A stretch of DNA of 64,000 bases. Source: Sphingobacteruim zhuxiongii. Lineage in GTDB: Bacteria > Bacteroidota > Bacteroidia > Sphingobacteriales > Sphingobacteriaceae. The translations under genes and the position numbers were made by a program. Positions 1 to 9,281 of this stretch are shown here, in pieces. Position 1 is the first letter of the stretch, and each line of letters opens with the position of its first letter. Where the stretch lies: positions 3,844,001 through 3,908,000 of the forward strand of contig NZ_CP045652.1 of assembly GCF_009557615.1 (NCBI RefSeq), written 5' to 3'. The notes beneath the pieces were generated by a model. The model saw only the letters and a program-made list of their open reading frames with translations. It was not told where the DNA came from and did no database searches.

Positions 1-817
1 AGAGTTCCTTTTCCAACTCCGTTAATTCACCGCTAACATTATTTGCATTGTATTTCGTGCGAGCATCGCTGACTTTGAGTTGATAGTAAAATGCATTTTT
101 ATAGTCCCCTTGATCCTTATAATATTTGGTAATCGCTTCGAACATGACAATACGATATATATCCATCTTATATTGCTCTGCATATTCCAACCCTTTTTCG
201 TAGGCTTTCAATGCATCTTCATGACGATTCATTTGACCGTACAAAGCCACTTTAACGCGATATATATTCGGCAGATTTTTCGGACTTTCGTTCTTTAACA
301 AAGCAATTGCCTTATCCAAATAAGCTTCTGCGGATTCAAAATCATTCTCTCGTTTGGCGAGGATTCCCAAAATACTCGTGTAACATGCCAGTGTTTCTTG
401 ATCAACGTGTTGTAGATTCTTATCCGTGACCTGCTTCAGAAGCTTGTCAAATTGGTCATGCTCTTGGAGATCAAAATAAATAAAAAGGCGCTCTAATAAG
501 ACTCTACTCTTAATCTCTTCTGCATTCAGACTATCATTTCGCGCTTCATCCCATGCTAATGTCAGATTATTTAGTGCAACGGTGTAATTGAAAAGTCGTT
601 TATAGGTTAACGATTTTTGAATATATGCTTGAAATCGATCGTAAGCGGTCGCTTCATCATTATTTAAGATCTCCTCCAATTTAAGAATTGACTTATCATA
701 TTCATGTTGATCATTAAGATTCGAAATACTTCGCTTTAGTTGAAGGGGATCGATGGATTGCGCAGTTGAATACAATACACAACAATGTAAAAAAAGTACT
801 AAAAAAGCCTTTTGCAT
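1..817 (-). CDS. TPR-repeat secreted protein, C-terminus cut off by window edge
   Basis: Reading leftwards from ATG 817 there are 272 codons with no stop before the window edge, so the gene is partial. Residues 1-21 form a signal peptide (hydrophobic LVLFLHCCVLY, then STAQS). The rest is helical with repeated TPR-like pairs such as ESAEAYLDKAIALLKN and HEDALKAYEKGLEYAEQ. In Bacteroidota such N-terminal TPR arrays often precede a membrane segment and a histidine kinase or LuxR-type output domain, but that part is not visible, so the function is left open. The visible N-terminus is clear; only the downstream domain is unknown. Confidence 0.8.
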   Translation of the reverse strand, partial: MQKAFLVLFLHCCVLYSTAQSIDPLQLKRSISNLNDQHEYDKSILKLEEILNNDEATAYDRFQAYIQKSLTYKRLFNYTVALNNLTLAWDEARNDSLNAEEIKSRVLLERLFIYFDLQEHDQFDKLLKQVTDKNLQHVDQETLACYTSILGILAKRENDFESAEAYLDKAIALLKNESPKNLPNIYRVKVALYGQMNRHEDALKAYEKGLEYAEQYKMDIYRIVMFEAITKYYKDQGDYKNAFYYQLKVSDARTKYNANNVSGELTELEKEL

Positions 818-1215
818 GTTCTTAAAAAAAGTAAAAACGTCTCCTACGTTTTAGGTCGTAGAGTTGTTTTTCGTAGGGTAATAAAAGATGTTCATTGCAA
901 AAATACCTTAAATTAAGAGCTTTTTGAAGCTTTAAGGATTGAAGACGGTCGATTTTATTGACTTTGTTTTTCCAATTTTAGAAAACGCGCCCAGCATTTG
1001 ATAGCGGATAATCTGAAAACAAGTCCTATCAAAAACAACATACAACACTCATTTTTAAAGACTTAAACTACACTACCCATCGGGTAATTAAAGCCCAATC
1101 CGGCAGGTAGGAATCAATACTATCCGCGAAACTATCCCCACGAGATTTGCACTGAAAACAGGAATTAACGGATTTTTGGGGCTTAAAATTTATTAATCTA
1201 ATTCAAGTTTTGACT
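818..1215. other. divergent intergenic region, 398 bp
   Basis: This stretch separates the minus-strand TPR gene from the plus-strand lipoprotein and must hold both promoters. The minus strand carries a TATTTTTG box around 891-898 that fits the Bacteroidota -7 consensus TAnnTTTG, but no convincing -33 TTTG at the right distance. Short inverted repeats occur at 843-848/872-877 (cctacg/cgtagg) and 1074-1086. No coding or RNA gene was recognised. Confidence 0.4.
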
Positions 1216-1626
1216 ATGAAATCATCAAAATTAACACTTGCCATCGCTGCTTCTGGCTTATTGTTGAGTTCCTGCGGATCATCAAAAAACATAGAAAACA
1301 GCATTAATTCGCAAACCACACAAGTCAGCAATACGCTGAAAAGAAATGAATATTCGATTCTAGATAAGGATGCTATTTTCACTGTAGAAAACAAAAAGCA
1401 ATTCAAAAAATACACCTTGGAACAATTAAAACAGGCTGCATTATTAGCTGCGGAACGTCAAGCAATTGAGAGTGGCGCCGATGGGGTATTGAATCCTAGA
1501 TACATCGTGGACCAAAAGAAGAAGAAATTCAAAGTTACAGTACGTGCTAAGTCATACCGATTAAAGAGCGACAGTGAGTATATCGATATGGAGAATAAGT
1601 TGAAGCATAACCCAACTGGAAATTAA
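1216..1626 (+). CDS. small lipoprotein of unknown function
   Basis: The product is 136 aa and probably an envelope lipoprotein: residues 1-19 are a signal peptide ending in the lipobox LLSSC, with Cys20 as lipidation site. I chose ATG 1216 over an in-frame TTG two codons earlier because it directly begins the MKSSK signal peptide. The mature part is lysine-rich and has a helix with the segment AAERQAIESGADGVLNPRY, which recalls small proteins that bury a GAD/GAN turn, but I cannot assign a family. The next gene follows after 30 bp, suggesting cotranscription. Confidence 0.7.
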   Translation: MKSSKLTLAIAASGLLLSSCGSSKNIENSINSQTTQVSNTLKRNEYSILDKDAIFTVENKKQFKKYTLEQLKQAALLAAERQAIESGADGVLNPRYIVDQKKKKFKVTVRAKSYRLKSDSEYIDMENKLKHNPTGN

Positions 1627-1656
1627 AGGTCCATTCAAAGTATAACATTTCCTGCA

Positions 1657-2175
1657 ATGAACAAATCAGTTCTTCTTCTTGCTATCGTCATTTCTCTGTT
1701 TACTACCGCTCAGGCTCAAGTTATCAACTTGAACGAGCTAAAGCAACTCAGAACAATGCCGATAAGCAAAGTCCAACAAACTTTATTTAATAAAGGATAT
1801 TCGCTCTATAAGACATGGAAGAATGAAGATTTGAAATTAGACTCAGTAATTTATCAGAACAGTCGCGGGCAAATTCTAGGGACCATTAACTTTAAGAAGC
1901 ACAAGAACAACAGGATATTCTTAGAGTCTTCCGAGGTAGCGTTTTACGAACAAATTCTTCAGGAACTCAGAGATGCTGACTATCGTTTAATTAATACTGA
2001 AGTAGGGCAACAAAACTCATTAACCAATTCTTATATCTTGCCAGATACAGATGAGCTTGTTCAGATTATAATCAGCAATGATCCCACTATTTTGAAAAAA
2101 GGAAATCAATATCGCTTACTGATCCGTTTAAAAGAAAACAGCGGTCTAAAGAAGCGAATATTGGGTAACTATTGA
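1657..2175 (+). CDS. hypothetical secreted protein
   Basis: This 172-aa product begins with a clear signal peptide (MNKSVLLLAIVISLFTTAQAQ, cleavage near residue 21) and is probably periplasmic. No lipobox, membrane segment or known catalytic motif is visible. The mature domain alternates beta strands and charged helices. It lies 30 bp behind a lipoprotein gene and is probably expressed with it. Function unknown. Confidence 0.65.
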   Translation: MNKSVLLLAIVISLFTTAQAQVINLNELKQLRTMPISKVQQTLFNKGYSLYKTWKNEDLKLDSVIYQNSRGQILGTINFKKHKNNRIFLESSEVAFYEQILQELRDADYRLINTEVGQQNSLTNSYILPDTDELVQIIISNDPTILKKGNQYRLLIRLKENSGLKKRILGNY

Positions 2176-2265
2176 AGTACAAAAAATCCTCCCCATAATT
2201 GTTAGACTCCGAACGCAATCTCCCCGATTTCGTATTGTCAACACTATTAAGTTTGAAAATGAAGA

Positions 2266-2289
2266 AGGGTTGTCTGTGCAGACAACCCT
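2266..2289. terminator. hairpin between converging genes
   Basis: A perfect 10-bp stem (2266-2275 with 2280-2289, agggttgtct/agacaaccct) closes a gtgc loop. It sits between the plus-strand gene ending at 2175 and the susD gene ending at 2355. Neither side has a pure T tract, but the minus-strand side (TTCATTTTC) is T-richer, so it most likely ends the susCD transcript and may work both ways. Confidence 0.6.
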
Positions 2290-2354
2290 CTCGATTAATT
2301 AGCAATCTTGCTTATTTAATCATATCTAACCATGTATTTTTCATTAGCCCAAAC

Positions 2355-3860
2355 CTAATAGCCAGCGTTTTGTGGCAATAGATTCTCATTTCTATTGATC
2401 TCATCTTGAGGAACAGGTAATAATTTATGATATTCTTTCACATTCGGTTGTTTCTCTAATGCATCCGCTTTTGTGAATGATTCAACAACAATATTCCAAC
2501 GTTTAATATCATACCATCTTTTCCATTCAAAGGCTAATTCTACACGACGTTCTTCACGAACCGCAGCACGGAATTGTGCTTGATTCATGCCCGCCGCATC
2601 TGCTGGATAGGCCTGTTGACCTTGCGGTGTATAGCGAGCACGCGCGCGAACAGCATTTAAATAACTGTAAGCTTCGGCAGTAGGCCCCCCTTTACTCTCA
2701 TTAATAGCCTCAGCAGCCATTAATAAAACTTCAGCATAACGGAAAATAACATGTTTTATATCCGAATCCGCACCGTCGCCACCTGCATTCTCTCCAGGAA
2801 ACAAACACCATTTAGCCGTGTGAATCTTTGGCCAACGAAACTTCGTATAAGGCGTCATAACTCCTTTAATTGGCGTTTCTGTCAGATAACTTATTTTCTT
2901 ACGATAATCTTGATCAGAGAAACTAGTATACATCCCGTTGGAAGGCACTAACACACTCCAACCTTGCATATCAGCATCACGAACACCAGTCATGGGAGCG
3001 GTATAATCGACGTTCGAACTATTCTCTCCAGTTATACTTCCTGCAAAATCTGCTACCCAAACATGTTCACTCTGAAATCCTAAATCAGCTTTCCAAAGAT
3101 CTTGAAAATCTCTAACCAAGGCATAGTTGTAAGTACTTGCTGCTTTGATAACCGCTTCAGCCTCTGTCGCAGCCTCTGCCCACTTCCCTTGAATCATATA
3201 AATCGAAGCAAGTAAAGCTTGTGCAGCCCCCTTTGACGGTCTCGCTCGGTTATTACTAGCATATGTATTGGGAAGATTTGAAATACCAAATTTACAGTCT
3301 TCAATAATATGCCCATACACCTCATCCGCTTTCGTTCTTGCAACATCGGTAACCGTTGCAGGATCTGTTACACTCGCGGCCATATACGGCACATCCCCGA
3401 ATAACTGCACTAAGTGCGAATAGAAAAGCGCTCTTAACACTCTTGCCTCTGCGATTAAGGCATTTTTCTTTTCGTCACTCATTTGTACTTTCGGAATTCC
3501 ATCAATTGCAGCATTCGCAGCGCCAATTCCTAAATAAGCGGTACGCCATACAGCTAGAATATCTTGATTACTGGCATCATGCGCAAAACTATTTAATTGG
3601 ATACGACTGGATTGTGTGCCGATATCGGCAATATCCATATCATCACCTAATAATTGCAATACCATGGTTAAACGACGACCATAGCCATCACCATTAGACA
3701 CTAAACTATAAATACCCATCACTGCAGCCTCGGCGTCGGCCTCTGTATTGAAATATTGTGAGGGCACTAATATACTGGTTGGTTCTTCATCCAACTTCGT
3801 ACAGGAAGCAGATACAACACACAAACCAGCAATAACAAAAAACTTAAATATCTTTTTCAT
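2355..3860 (-). CDS. SusD/RagB-family nutrient-binding outer-membrane lipoprotein
   Basis: The 501-aa product is a surface-exposed SusD-type lipoprotein that would cap the SusC transporter encoded 16 bp upstream and bind its glycan ligand. A signal peptide ends at the lipobox VSASC (Cys20), followed by LDEEPTS, typical for mature SusD starts. The middle has TPR-like helices, and the C-terminal third has the family signatures RYAEVLLMAAEAINE, VREERRVELAFEWKRWYD and LLPVPQDEINRN. The length fits the family. It is the last gene of a minus-strand group that includes kduI and kduD, so the ligand is probably a uronate-containing oligosaccharide; that is inference from neighbours. Confidence 0.93.
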   Translation of the reverse strand: MKKIFKFFVIAGLCVVSASCTKLDEEPTSILVPSQYFNTEADAEAAVMGIYSLVSNGDGYGRRLTMVLQLLGDDMDIADIGTQSSRIQLNSFAHDASNQDILAVWRTAYLGIGAANAAIDGIPKVQMSDEKKNALIAEARVLRALFYSHLVQLFGDVPYMAASVTDPATVTDVARTKADEVYGHIIEDCKFGISNLPNTYASNNRARPSKGAAQALLASIYMIQGKWAEAATEAEAVIKAASTYNYALVRDFQDLWKADLGFQSEHVWVADFAGSITGENSSNVDYTAPMTGVRDADMQGWSVLVPSNGMYTSFSDQDYRKKISYLTETPIKGVMTPYTKFRWPKIHTAKWCLFPGENAGGDGADSDIKHVIFRYAEVLLMAAEAINESKGGPTAEAYSYLNAVRARARYTPQGQQAYPADAAGMNQAQFRAAVREERRVELAFEWKRWYDIKRWNIVVESFTKADALEKQPNVKEYHKLLPVPQDEINRNENLLPQNAGY

Positions 3861-3876
3861 AACTTAAAGAATCGAA

Positions 3877-6800
3877 TTAAAACCTTGCGTTAATACCAAA
3901 TGTAAATGACTTGATGTTTGGATAACCCATGTAATCCAAGCCAATATTACGGTTAGAATCTTGGAAACTTACTTCAGGATCGAAGCCAGAGTAATTTGTC
4001 CAAGTCCATATATTTTGCGCACTCGCAAAGAACCGAAGTTGATCAATACCCATCTTCGCAATCGCTGTCTTTGGAACATTATAGCCTAAGGCTAAGTTCT
4101 TCAAACGCAAGTAGGATCCATCTTCGACCCATCTTGAGGATACTTCTGGATTATTCGAAGCACTCGCACGTGGTACATTCGTGTTCGTATTGGTTGGTGT
4201 CCATCGATTTAATGCCTCTTTCGTAGCATTACCTTTTCCTGCCATCCAATCTAATTCCATCCTTGTAATGTTTAACATATCATTACCGTATGAGCCTTGG
4301 AAAAAGATATTTAAATCGAAATTCTTGTATCGAAAATCATTATTGAAGCCGAAGATAAAGTCTGGATGAGGATTCCCGATAATGGTTCTATCATCAGCAT
4401 TTACCTTCCCGTCCGCTCCAGCGACTAAATGATTTGAAGCATCACGACCGAAAATATCCTTATATTTCACATCCCCTGGTTTCTTACTTGGTTGCGGACT
4501 AAAATCATCACCTTGTTGATAAACTCCATCAAATTCCCATCCGTAGAATGCGCCCACCACTTGTCCTTCGCGTAAGATTTGCGAATCTGTTGAAAGCATA
4601 TGTCCAGGAATCGTATTGTAAAGAATATCGCCACCTGGAAGTTCTAAGATTTTATTTCTGTTGAACGTAATATTGAAATCGGTATTCCATTTTAATTCCT
4701 TATCAATATTTGTCGTTCCTAAGGAGAATTCCCATCCTTTATTTTCTACACTTCCGACGTTTTGGAGAGATCCCGTATAACCCGAATAAATAGGTAAAGG
4801 CACCGAGTAAAGTAAATCAACTGTTTTTTTGTAGTAATAGTCCACCGTTAAGTTGATACGGTTTTTTAAAAACCCGATATCAATACCTGCGTCCGTTTGC
4901 TTCGTAGTTTCCCACGTTAAATTGGGGTTAGCTACGTTGGTTGGGCGCACAGCATTAACAGGAACACCGCCCATCGTTGTCAACGTCGCTGAATAGCGCG
5001 CTAAAGATTGATAAGACCCAATCTCGGAATTCCCTGTTTCACCATAACTGGTTCTCACTTTTAAGTTAGATATCGCTTCGACCGATTCCATAAAAGGCTC
5101 TTGACTAACATTCCACGCAAATGCAGCGGATGGAAAGAATGCCCATTTATTATTTTCACCGAATCTCGAAGAACCATCATAACGTCCTGTCGCCGTAAAT
5201 AAATACCTTCCTAATAAATTATAGTTGATACGTCCGTAGAATGAAGACATAACCCAATCTTCCAAATTCGATGATGCATTTTGGTAGTTTGAACCTGCGC
5301 CTAAATTCCAATATGAAAAGCTATCGGAGATAAAGTTTCTATTATTGGCTTGCCAAGTTTCATTTCTAGAGCTTTGGTAGGAATATCCAACCATGGCATC
5401 CAAATTATTTGCCTCATTAATCTTTAAATTATAGTTCAAGTAATTCTCACTGATGACATTCGTATTTTTATGCGATGCTATCGATCCGATACCTCCAGCA
5501 TTTCTTCCTTCAACTAATAATTTAGAAACATAGTTACCTGTGCGTTGATTACTTACTTGTAATCCCAAAGTACTACGGAAAATCAAATCCTTGAGAAGGG
5601 TTAGTTCTAAATATCCGTTACCTTGAAACAAATCTGTTTTAACCTCGTTCTGACGCTCTTTCGCTGCCGCTACGGGATTATCATGCGGATCCCCAAACTT
5701 CTTTATAGTATACTTCCCTGCGTCGTCATACACTCCCTGAGTAGGCTCAAAGCGCAAAGCACCTGATATTACGCCGGCCGCTGTCGTACCACTACTACTT
5801 TCCTGAGTTCTTACACCATTGAGGAGATTACGGTTGTAGAGAAGTCGAGTTCCAATCTTAATACGATCCGAAACTTTCATGTCCAAATTCGAAGTAGCGG
5901 AGAAACGGCGGAAGTCAGATTCTATCACAGTACCTTTTTGACCATAGTGATTTACCGCAGTATAGTAGCGAATATTGTCGCTTCCTCCAGACACGGACAA
6001 TTGATTACTCAATAAATTTCCATTTCTAAAAACTAAATCTTGCCAATCAGTCCCCTCGCCCAATGACGATGGATCAGCAAACGGAACATTATTGTTACCG
6101 CCATTGACGTAAACGTCATTGATATAAGCCGCAAATTCTGATGCATTCAACAGATCAAGTCTTTTGCCGACTTGTTGTGTCGCGACAGAGTTATTGAACT
6201 CAACCATTGGTTTTCCAATTTTCCCTTTCTTGGTCGTAATCATAATTACGCCATTTGCTCCCCTTGAACCATAGATTGCAGTTGCGGACGCATCCTTCAA
6301 TATTTCGATAGATTCAACGTCTTCAGGTGCTGGTGGGGTACTACCCGGGAAACCGTCCACTACATATAATGGATCAGAACTAGCGTTGATGGAAGTACCT
6401 CCACGAACACGAACTCTCGGTGCTTTACCTGGTTCTCCGTTTACACTGGATACAGAAACACCCGGCGCACGCCCTTGTAGTGCTTGAGCAGTTCCTGCTA
6501 ATGGAAAGGCATTAATCTTTTCAGAACCCACTGATGATACAGAGCCTGTTAAATCACTTTTTTTCTTGGTACCATATCCAATTACGACAACTTGTTCGAT
6601 ATCAGTATCGGCAGAAGATAAATTAACATTGACATTACTTTGCCCTCTTAACGGCACTTCCTGTGTCGTAAATCCAACCATTGTAAAAACAAGCGTTGCA
6701 TTTGGATTATCGATTTGAACGCTAAACTCCCCGTTTGCGTCTGTAGTCGTTCCAGCCCCTGAAACACCTTTCACAGCAACAGAAACCCCGCGAACAGGAC

Positions 6801-7002
6801 CATTGCCATCTGTTACCTTTCCACTCACGGTGGTTTGCTTGCTAATCGTGTTGTAAATACTGCTTTCAGAACTAGGAATTGCGGTATTAGCATGCGCTGT
6901 TCCCATCACGAGGAATGACGCAATGATCGACAGGATTTTACTGTTCATCCTACAGGATGCCAGATTACTTAAACCTGGCCGCGAATCATAATTGTTGTAC
7001 AT
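3877..7002 (-). CDS. SusC/RagA-family TonB-dependent outer-membrane transporter
   Basis: The 1041-aa product is a TonB-dependent porin that would import an oligosaccharide across the outer membrane with its SusD partner. In order it has a signal sequence, a CarboxypepD_reg-like Ig domain (about residues 58-130, beginning TVSGKVTDGNGPVRG), a TonB-box region around VVVIGYGTKKKSDL, a plug domain with YVVDGFPG and SATAIYGSRGANGV, and a long 22-strand barrel ending in FGINARF. ATG 7002 is kept, but ATG at residue 19 (MNSKILSII) gives a more ordinary signal peptide and may be the true start. It lacks an STN domain, which fits control by the nearby LacI-type protein rather than an ECF sigma factor. 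Confidence 0.95.
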   Translation of the reverse strand: MYNNYDSRPGLSNLASCRMNSKILSIIASFLVMGTAHANTAIPSSESSIYNTISKQTTVSGKVTDGNGPVRGVSVAVKGVSGAGTTTDANGEFSVQIDNPNATLVFTMVGFTTQEVPLRGQSNVNVNLSSADTDIEQVVVIGYGTKKKSDLTGSVSSVGSEKINAFPLAGTAQALQGRAPGVSVSSVNGEPGKAPRVRVRGGTSINASSDPLYVVDGFPGSTPPAPEDVESIEILKDASATAIYGSRGANGVIMITTKKGKIGKPMVEFNNSVATQQVGKRLDLLNASEFAAYINDVYVNGGNNNVPFADPSSLGEGTDWQDLVFRNGNLLSNQLSVSGGSDNIRYYTAVNHYGQKGTVIESDFRRFSATSNLDMKVSDRIKIGTRLLYNRNLLNGVRTQESSSGTTAAGVISGALRFEPTQGVYDDAGKYTIKKFGDPHDNPVAAAKERQNEVKTDLFQGNGYLELTLLKDLIFRSTLGLQVSNQRTGNYVSKLLVEGRNAGGIGSIASHKNTNVISENYLNYNLKINEANNLDAMVGYSYQSSRNETWQANNRNFISDSFSYWNLGAGSNYQNASSNLEDWVMSSFYGRINYNLLGRYLFTATGRYDGSSRFGENNKWAFFPSAAFAWNVSQEPFMESVEAISNLKVRTSYGETGNSEIGSYQSLARYSATLTTMGGVPVNAVRPTNVANPNLTWETTKQTDAGIDIGFLKNRINLTVDYYYKKTVDLLYSVPLPIYSGYTGSLQNVGSVENKGWEFSLGTTNIDKELKWNTDFNITFNRNKILELPGGDILYNTIPGHMLSTDSQILREGQVVGAFYGWEFDGVYQQGDDFSPQPSKKPGDVKYKDIFGRDASNHLVAGADGKVNADDRTIIGNPHPDFIFGFNNDFRYKNFDLNIFFQGSYGNDMLNITRMELDWMAGKGNATKEALNRWTPTNTNTNVPRASASNNPEVSSRWVEDGSYLRLKNLALGYNVPKTAIAKMGIDQLRFFASAQNIWTWTNYSGFDPEVSFQDSNRNIGLDYMGYPNIKSFTFGINARF

Positions 7003-7384
7003 GGTCGTTTTGTATTTTGTGTTTTGTGATTAAATTTTATTGATTGCATAAGTTTCTAATCAATGTACAGACTCAGAAATAGGGAACCTCAAAAGCACAT
7101 GGCGCTATGAAGAACCTTGAACACTAATTCTAATACAGATAATTATTAACTAAGGATTCCCTTTGGTTAGCAAGGGATCATACATGCCTTAGCATGCGAA
7201 CTGTTTATATCGGTTAAAACCTAACGAACAAACAACTGGCTTATTCGTCAGGTATAGATTTCTTGTCAAGAGCGACATGGCATACTTGGAGAAATCAGTT
7301 TCTCTCACGAGAATCAAATAGGAGCTACATGCTGATTCATACTCGCAACTCTTATATTATTTTAAGCATTGGAGAAAGCGTAAA
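7003..7384 (-). promoter_or_regulatory. 382-bp leader between kduD and susC
   Basis: No gene is visible between the kduD stop and the susC start. On the minus strand two small hairpins lie close together: 7155-7179 (8 bp with one bulge, loop gctaacca) and 7183-7196 (CATGC/GCATG, 4-nt loop). Another 6-bp stem lies at 7289-7304. None has a T tract, so these are not obvious terminators. The region probably contains a separate susC promoter and a structured 5' leader; this is inference from its length and position. Confidence 0.4.
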
Positions 7385-8158
7385 CTATCTCCCCATCCAG
7401 CCCCCATCAACAGTCAGGATTGTACCGTGTACATAATCCGCTGCTTTCGAAGCAAGAAATACTGCCGGACCTTTAAAATCTTCCGCTTCGCCCCATCGAC
7501 CCGCAGGAATGCGATCAAGAATCGATGCAGAACGATTTGCGTCATTACGTAACGCTTCTGTATTATCTGTCGCGATGTATCCTGGAGCGATCGCATTAAC
7601 GTTAACCCCTTTACTTGCCCATTCATTAGCAAAAGCCTTCGTTAAGGAAGCAATTGCTCCTTTAGATGCAGCATATCCTGGCACGTTAATACCTCCTTGA
7701 AAGGATAGTAAAGATGCTGTAAAGACAACTTTTCCAGCGCCTCTTGCTACCATATCTTTCCCTATTTCACGAGTCAGAATAAACTGTGCATTCTGATTAA
7801 TTTCAATGATTTCATCCCAATATTCATCTGGATGCTCCGCTGCAGGTTTTCGTAAGATATTCCCCGCGTTATTGAACAGAATGTCAATTACTGGATGATC
7901 AATCTTTACTTGTCGTATAAACGCATATAATGAATCTCGCTTAGAAAAATCACATTGATACGCGTAAAACTTTCTTCCAATGGCTTCAATCGACTTCTGC
8001 ACCGCAGAATCTTCCAACTCCAAGCTCGCAGATACACCGATAATATCAGCACCTGCTTCTGCAAGACCCTCTGCCATCGCTTTCCCAATTCCACGCTTAC
8101 AACCCGTAACGATTGCCACTTTACCACTTAAATCAAACGTATTTAAAACATTCATCAT
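7385..8158 (-). CDS. kduD: 2-dehydro-3-deoxy-D-gluconate 5-dehydrogenase (KduD), SDR family
   Basis: A 257-aa short-chain dehydrogenase that would reduce 2,5-diketo-3-deoxygluconate to 2-keto-3-deoxygluconate with NAD(P)H in the cytoplasm. It shows the SDR cofactor motif TGCKRGIG (residues 18-25), NNAG (96-99), catalytic Ser149, and YAASK with Tyr162 and Lys166. The C-terminal segment AAGRWGEAEDF-type loop (here PAGRWGEAEDF) and TVDGGWMGR tail are typical of KduD. Two ATGs stand in tandem (8158 and 8155). It begins 3 nt behind the DUF4861 gene, and KduI is encoded two genes upstream, which makes the KduD assignment much firmer than SDR homology alone. Confidence 0.93.
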   Translation of the reverse strand: MMNVLNTFDLSGKVAIVTGCKRGIGKAMAEGLAEAGADIIGVSASLELEDSAVQKSIEAIGRKFYAYQCDFSKRDSLYAFIRQVKIDHPVIDILFNNAGNILRKPAAEHPDEYWDEIIEINQNAQFILTREIGKDMVARGAGKVVFTASLLSFQGGINVPGYAASKGAIASLTKAFANEWASKGVNVNAIAPGYIATDNTEALRNDANRSASILDRIPAGRWGEAEDFKGPAVFLASKAADYVHGTILTVDGGWMGR

Positions 8159-8161
8159 CTC

Positions 8162-9280
8162 TTATTTTAAAACCACCTTTAAAGGTTTCTTCAAATTGTT
8201 CTTGTATTGATTGACTGCCTCATTCCAAGACTGTGCACTAGTCACCTTCCCAGCACGATCCCATGCCGCACCATTATAGTAAACATAATCTTTCCCGCTC
8301 TTTACTGAGCTGATCAATAGCGCTTGTTCAGGACGATTGTTCTGATAGGAAACTTGCTGATCAGGAATAATAACAGCAATTGCTGACTTTCCACTCGCAT
8401 TTATCTCCGGTTCAAAATACGCCAAAGAATTATTTTTAGGTCCAATCGTTAACAAGGGTGCTTCCTCTTTTCTTTTTACAATACCGATAGCAATCGGTGT
8501 TGCTTTGTTTTCTGAGTTCTTGAAATGCAGCACGATTTTATTGAAATTACTTCCTGCGTCTAAACTAATTGTCTTACTTAAAACAATTTGCTGTCCATCA
8601 ACCTCTTCAGGATCAAAGTCCAGTCGGAAAGTTGTTCTCAGAGGTCCATTATCTAGTATTTGATAGCGACGATAGTGCTTCGTATAACTCAACTCATTGT
8701 TAAAGTAAAGGCCAACATCTCCTGCCCCTAAAGTTTGCCCTACTGAATAATAATCTAAGCCTTCGCCATGGTCTTTGTGATAGTCTTCGGTCTTGTACCA
8801 CTTATTGATGACCAATTGATTCGTCCGCTTTGCCCAATAATCCATCCCTTGTGCATCATCTTTCCTGCCTTCCAATGCCTTCCCATACATGCGGAAAGCT
8901 ACCACATCATTCTCCCATGCAAAGTCATCAAAACGTTCAGGCACGTAACGTGCATACGCCTTCGATTCAATCATTGAAGATTTACTGTCGACAACGTTCA
9001 AAGCCACCTTTTCTTTAGGTTCAACGAGCACTTGTAACAATACATTAATTGCTGTTTGGCCGCCCAATTTTTCAAGTTGATGAGGGATGATCTTACCAGA
9101 TGCGTCTTTTACCGTAAAAGTAGTATCTAGTTTAAAATGCTTATTAAATTTCGCATAAGGTATAGAAATGAGCTCTTGCCGATTTTGATTAGTCGGGTTG
9201 CTTACAACAATCTGCTGTTGAGCACGACCATTTTGAATTGTACCAGCGCTCAAAAGCATGAAGAATAGTAGCTTTTTCAT
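8162..9280 (-). CDS. secreted DUF4861-family protein
   Basis: The 372-aa product has a signal peptide (about residues 1-20, ending NGRA) and resembles the DUF4861 family, which recurs in uronic-acid degradation loci of Bacteroidota but has no settled function that I know of. It is beta-rich and has conserved aromatic and charged clusters such as YARYVPERFDDFAWENDVVA (about 92-111) and DYHKDHGEGLDYYSVGQ. The gene is embedded between kduI (1-nt gap) and kduD (3-nt gap), so it is surely cotranscribed with two cytoplasmic pathway enzymes although it is itself exported. That placement suggests a periplasmic step on the same uronate substrate, or ligand binding. Family call is from memory of sequence features, not a search. 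Confidence 0.8.
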   Translation of the reverse strand: MKKLLFFMLLSAGTIQNGRAQQQIVVSNPTNQNRQELISIPYAKFNKHFKLDTTFTVKDASGKIIPHQLEKLGGQTAINVLLQVLVEPKEKVALNVVDSKSSMIESKAYARYVPERFDDFAWENDVVAFRMYGKALEGRKDDAQGMDYWAKRTNQLVINKWYKTEDYHKDHGEGLDYYSVGQTLGAGDVGLYFNNELSYTKHYRRYQILDNGPLRTTFRLDFDPEEVDGQQIVLSKTISLDAGSNFNKIVLHFKNSENKATPIAIGIVKRKEEAPLLTIGPKNNSLAYFEPEINASGKSAIAVIIPDQQVSYQNNRPEQALLISSVKSGKDYVYYNGAAWDRAGKVTSAQSWNEAVNQYKNNLKKPLKVVLK

Positions 9281-9281
9281 A

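Noticed and set aside
7155..7196. Tandem hairpins after kduD as an intrinsic terminator
   Set aside because: Stems of 8 bp with a bulge and 5 bp have no T tract and lie about 190 bp downstream of the kduD stop; kept only as leader structure.
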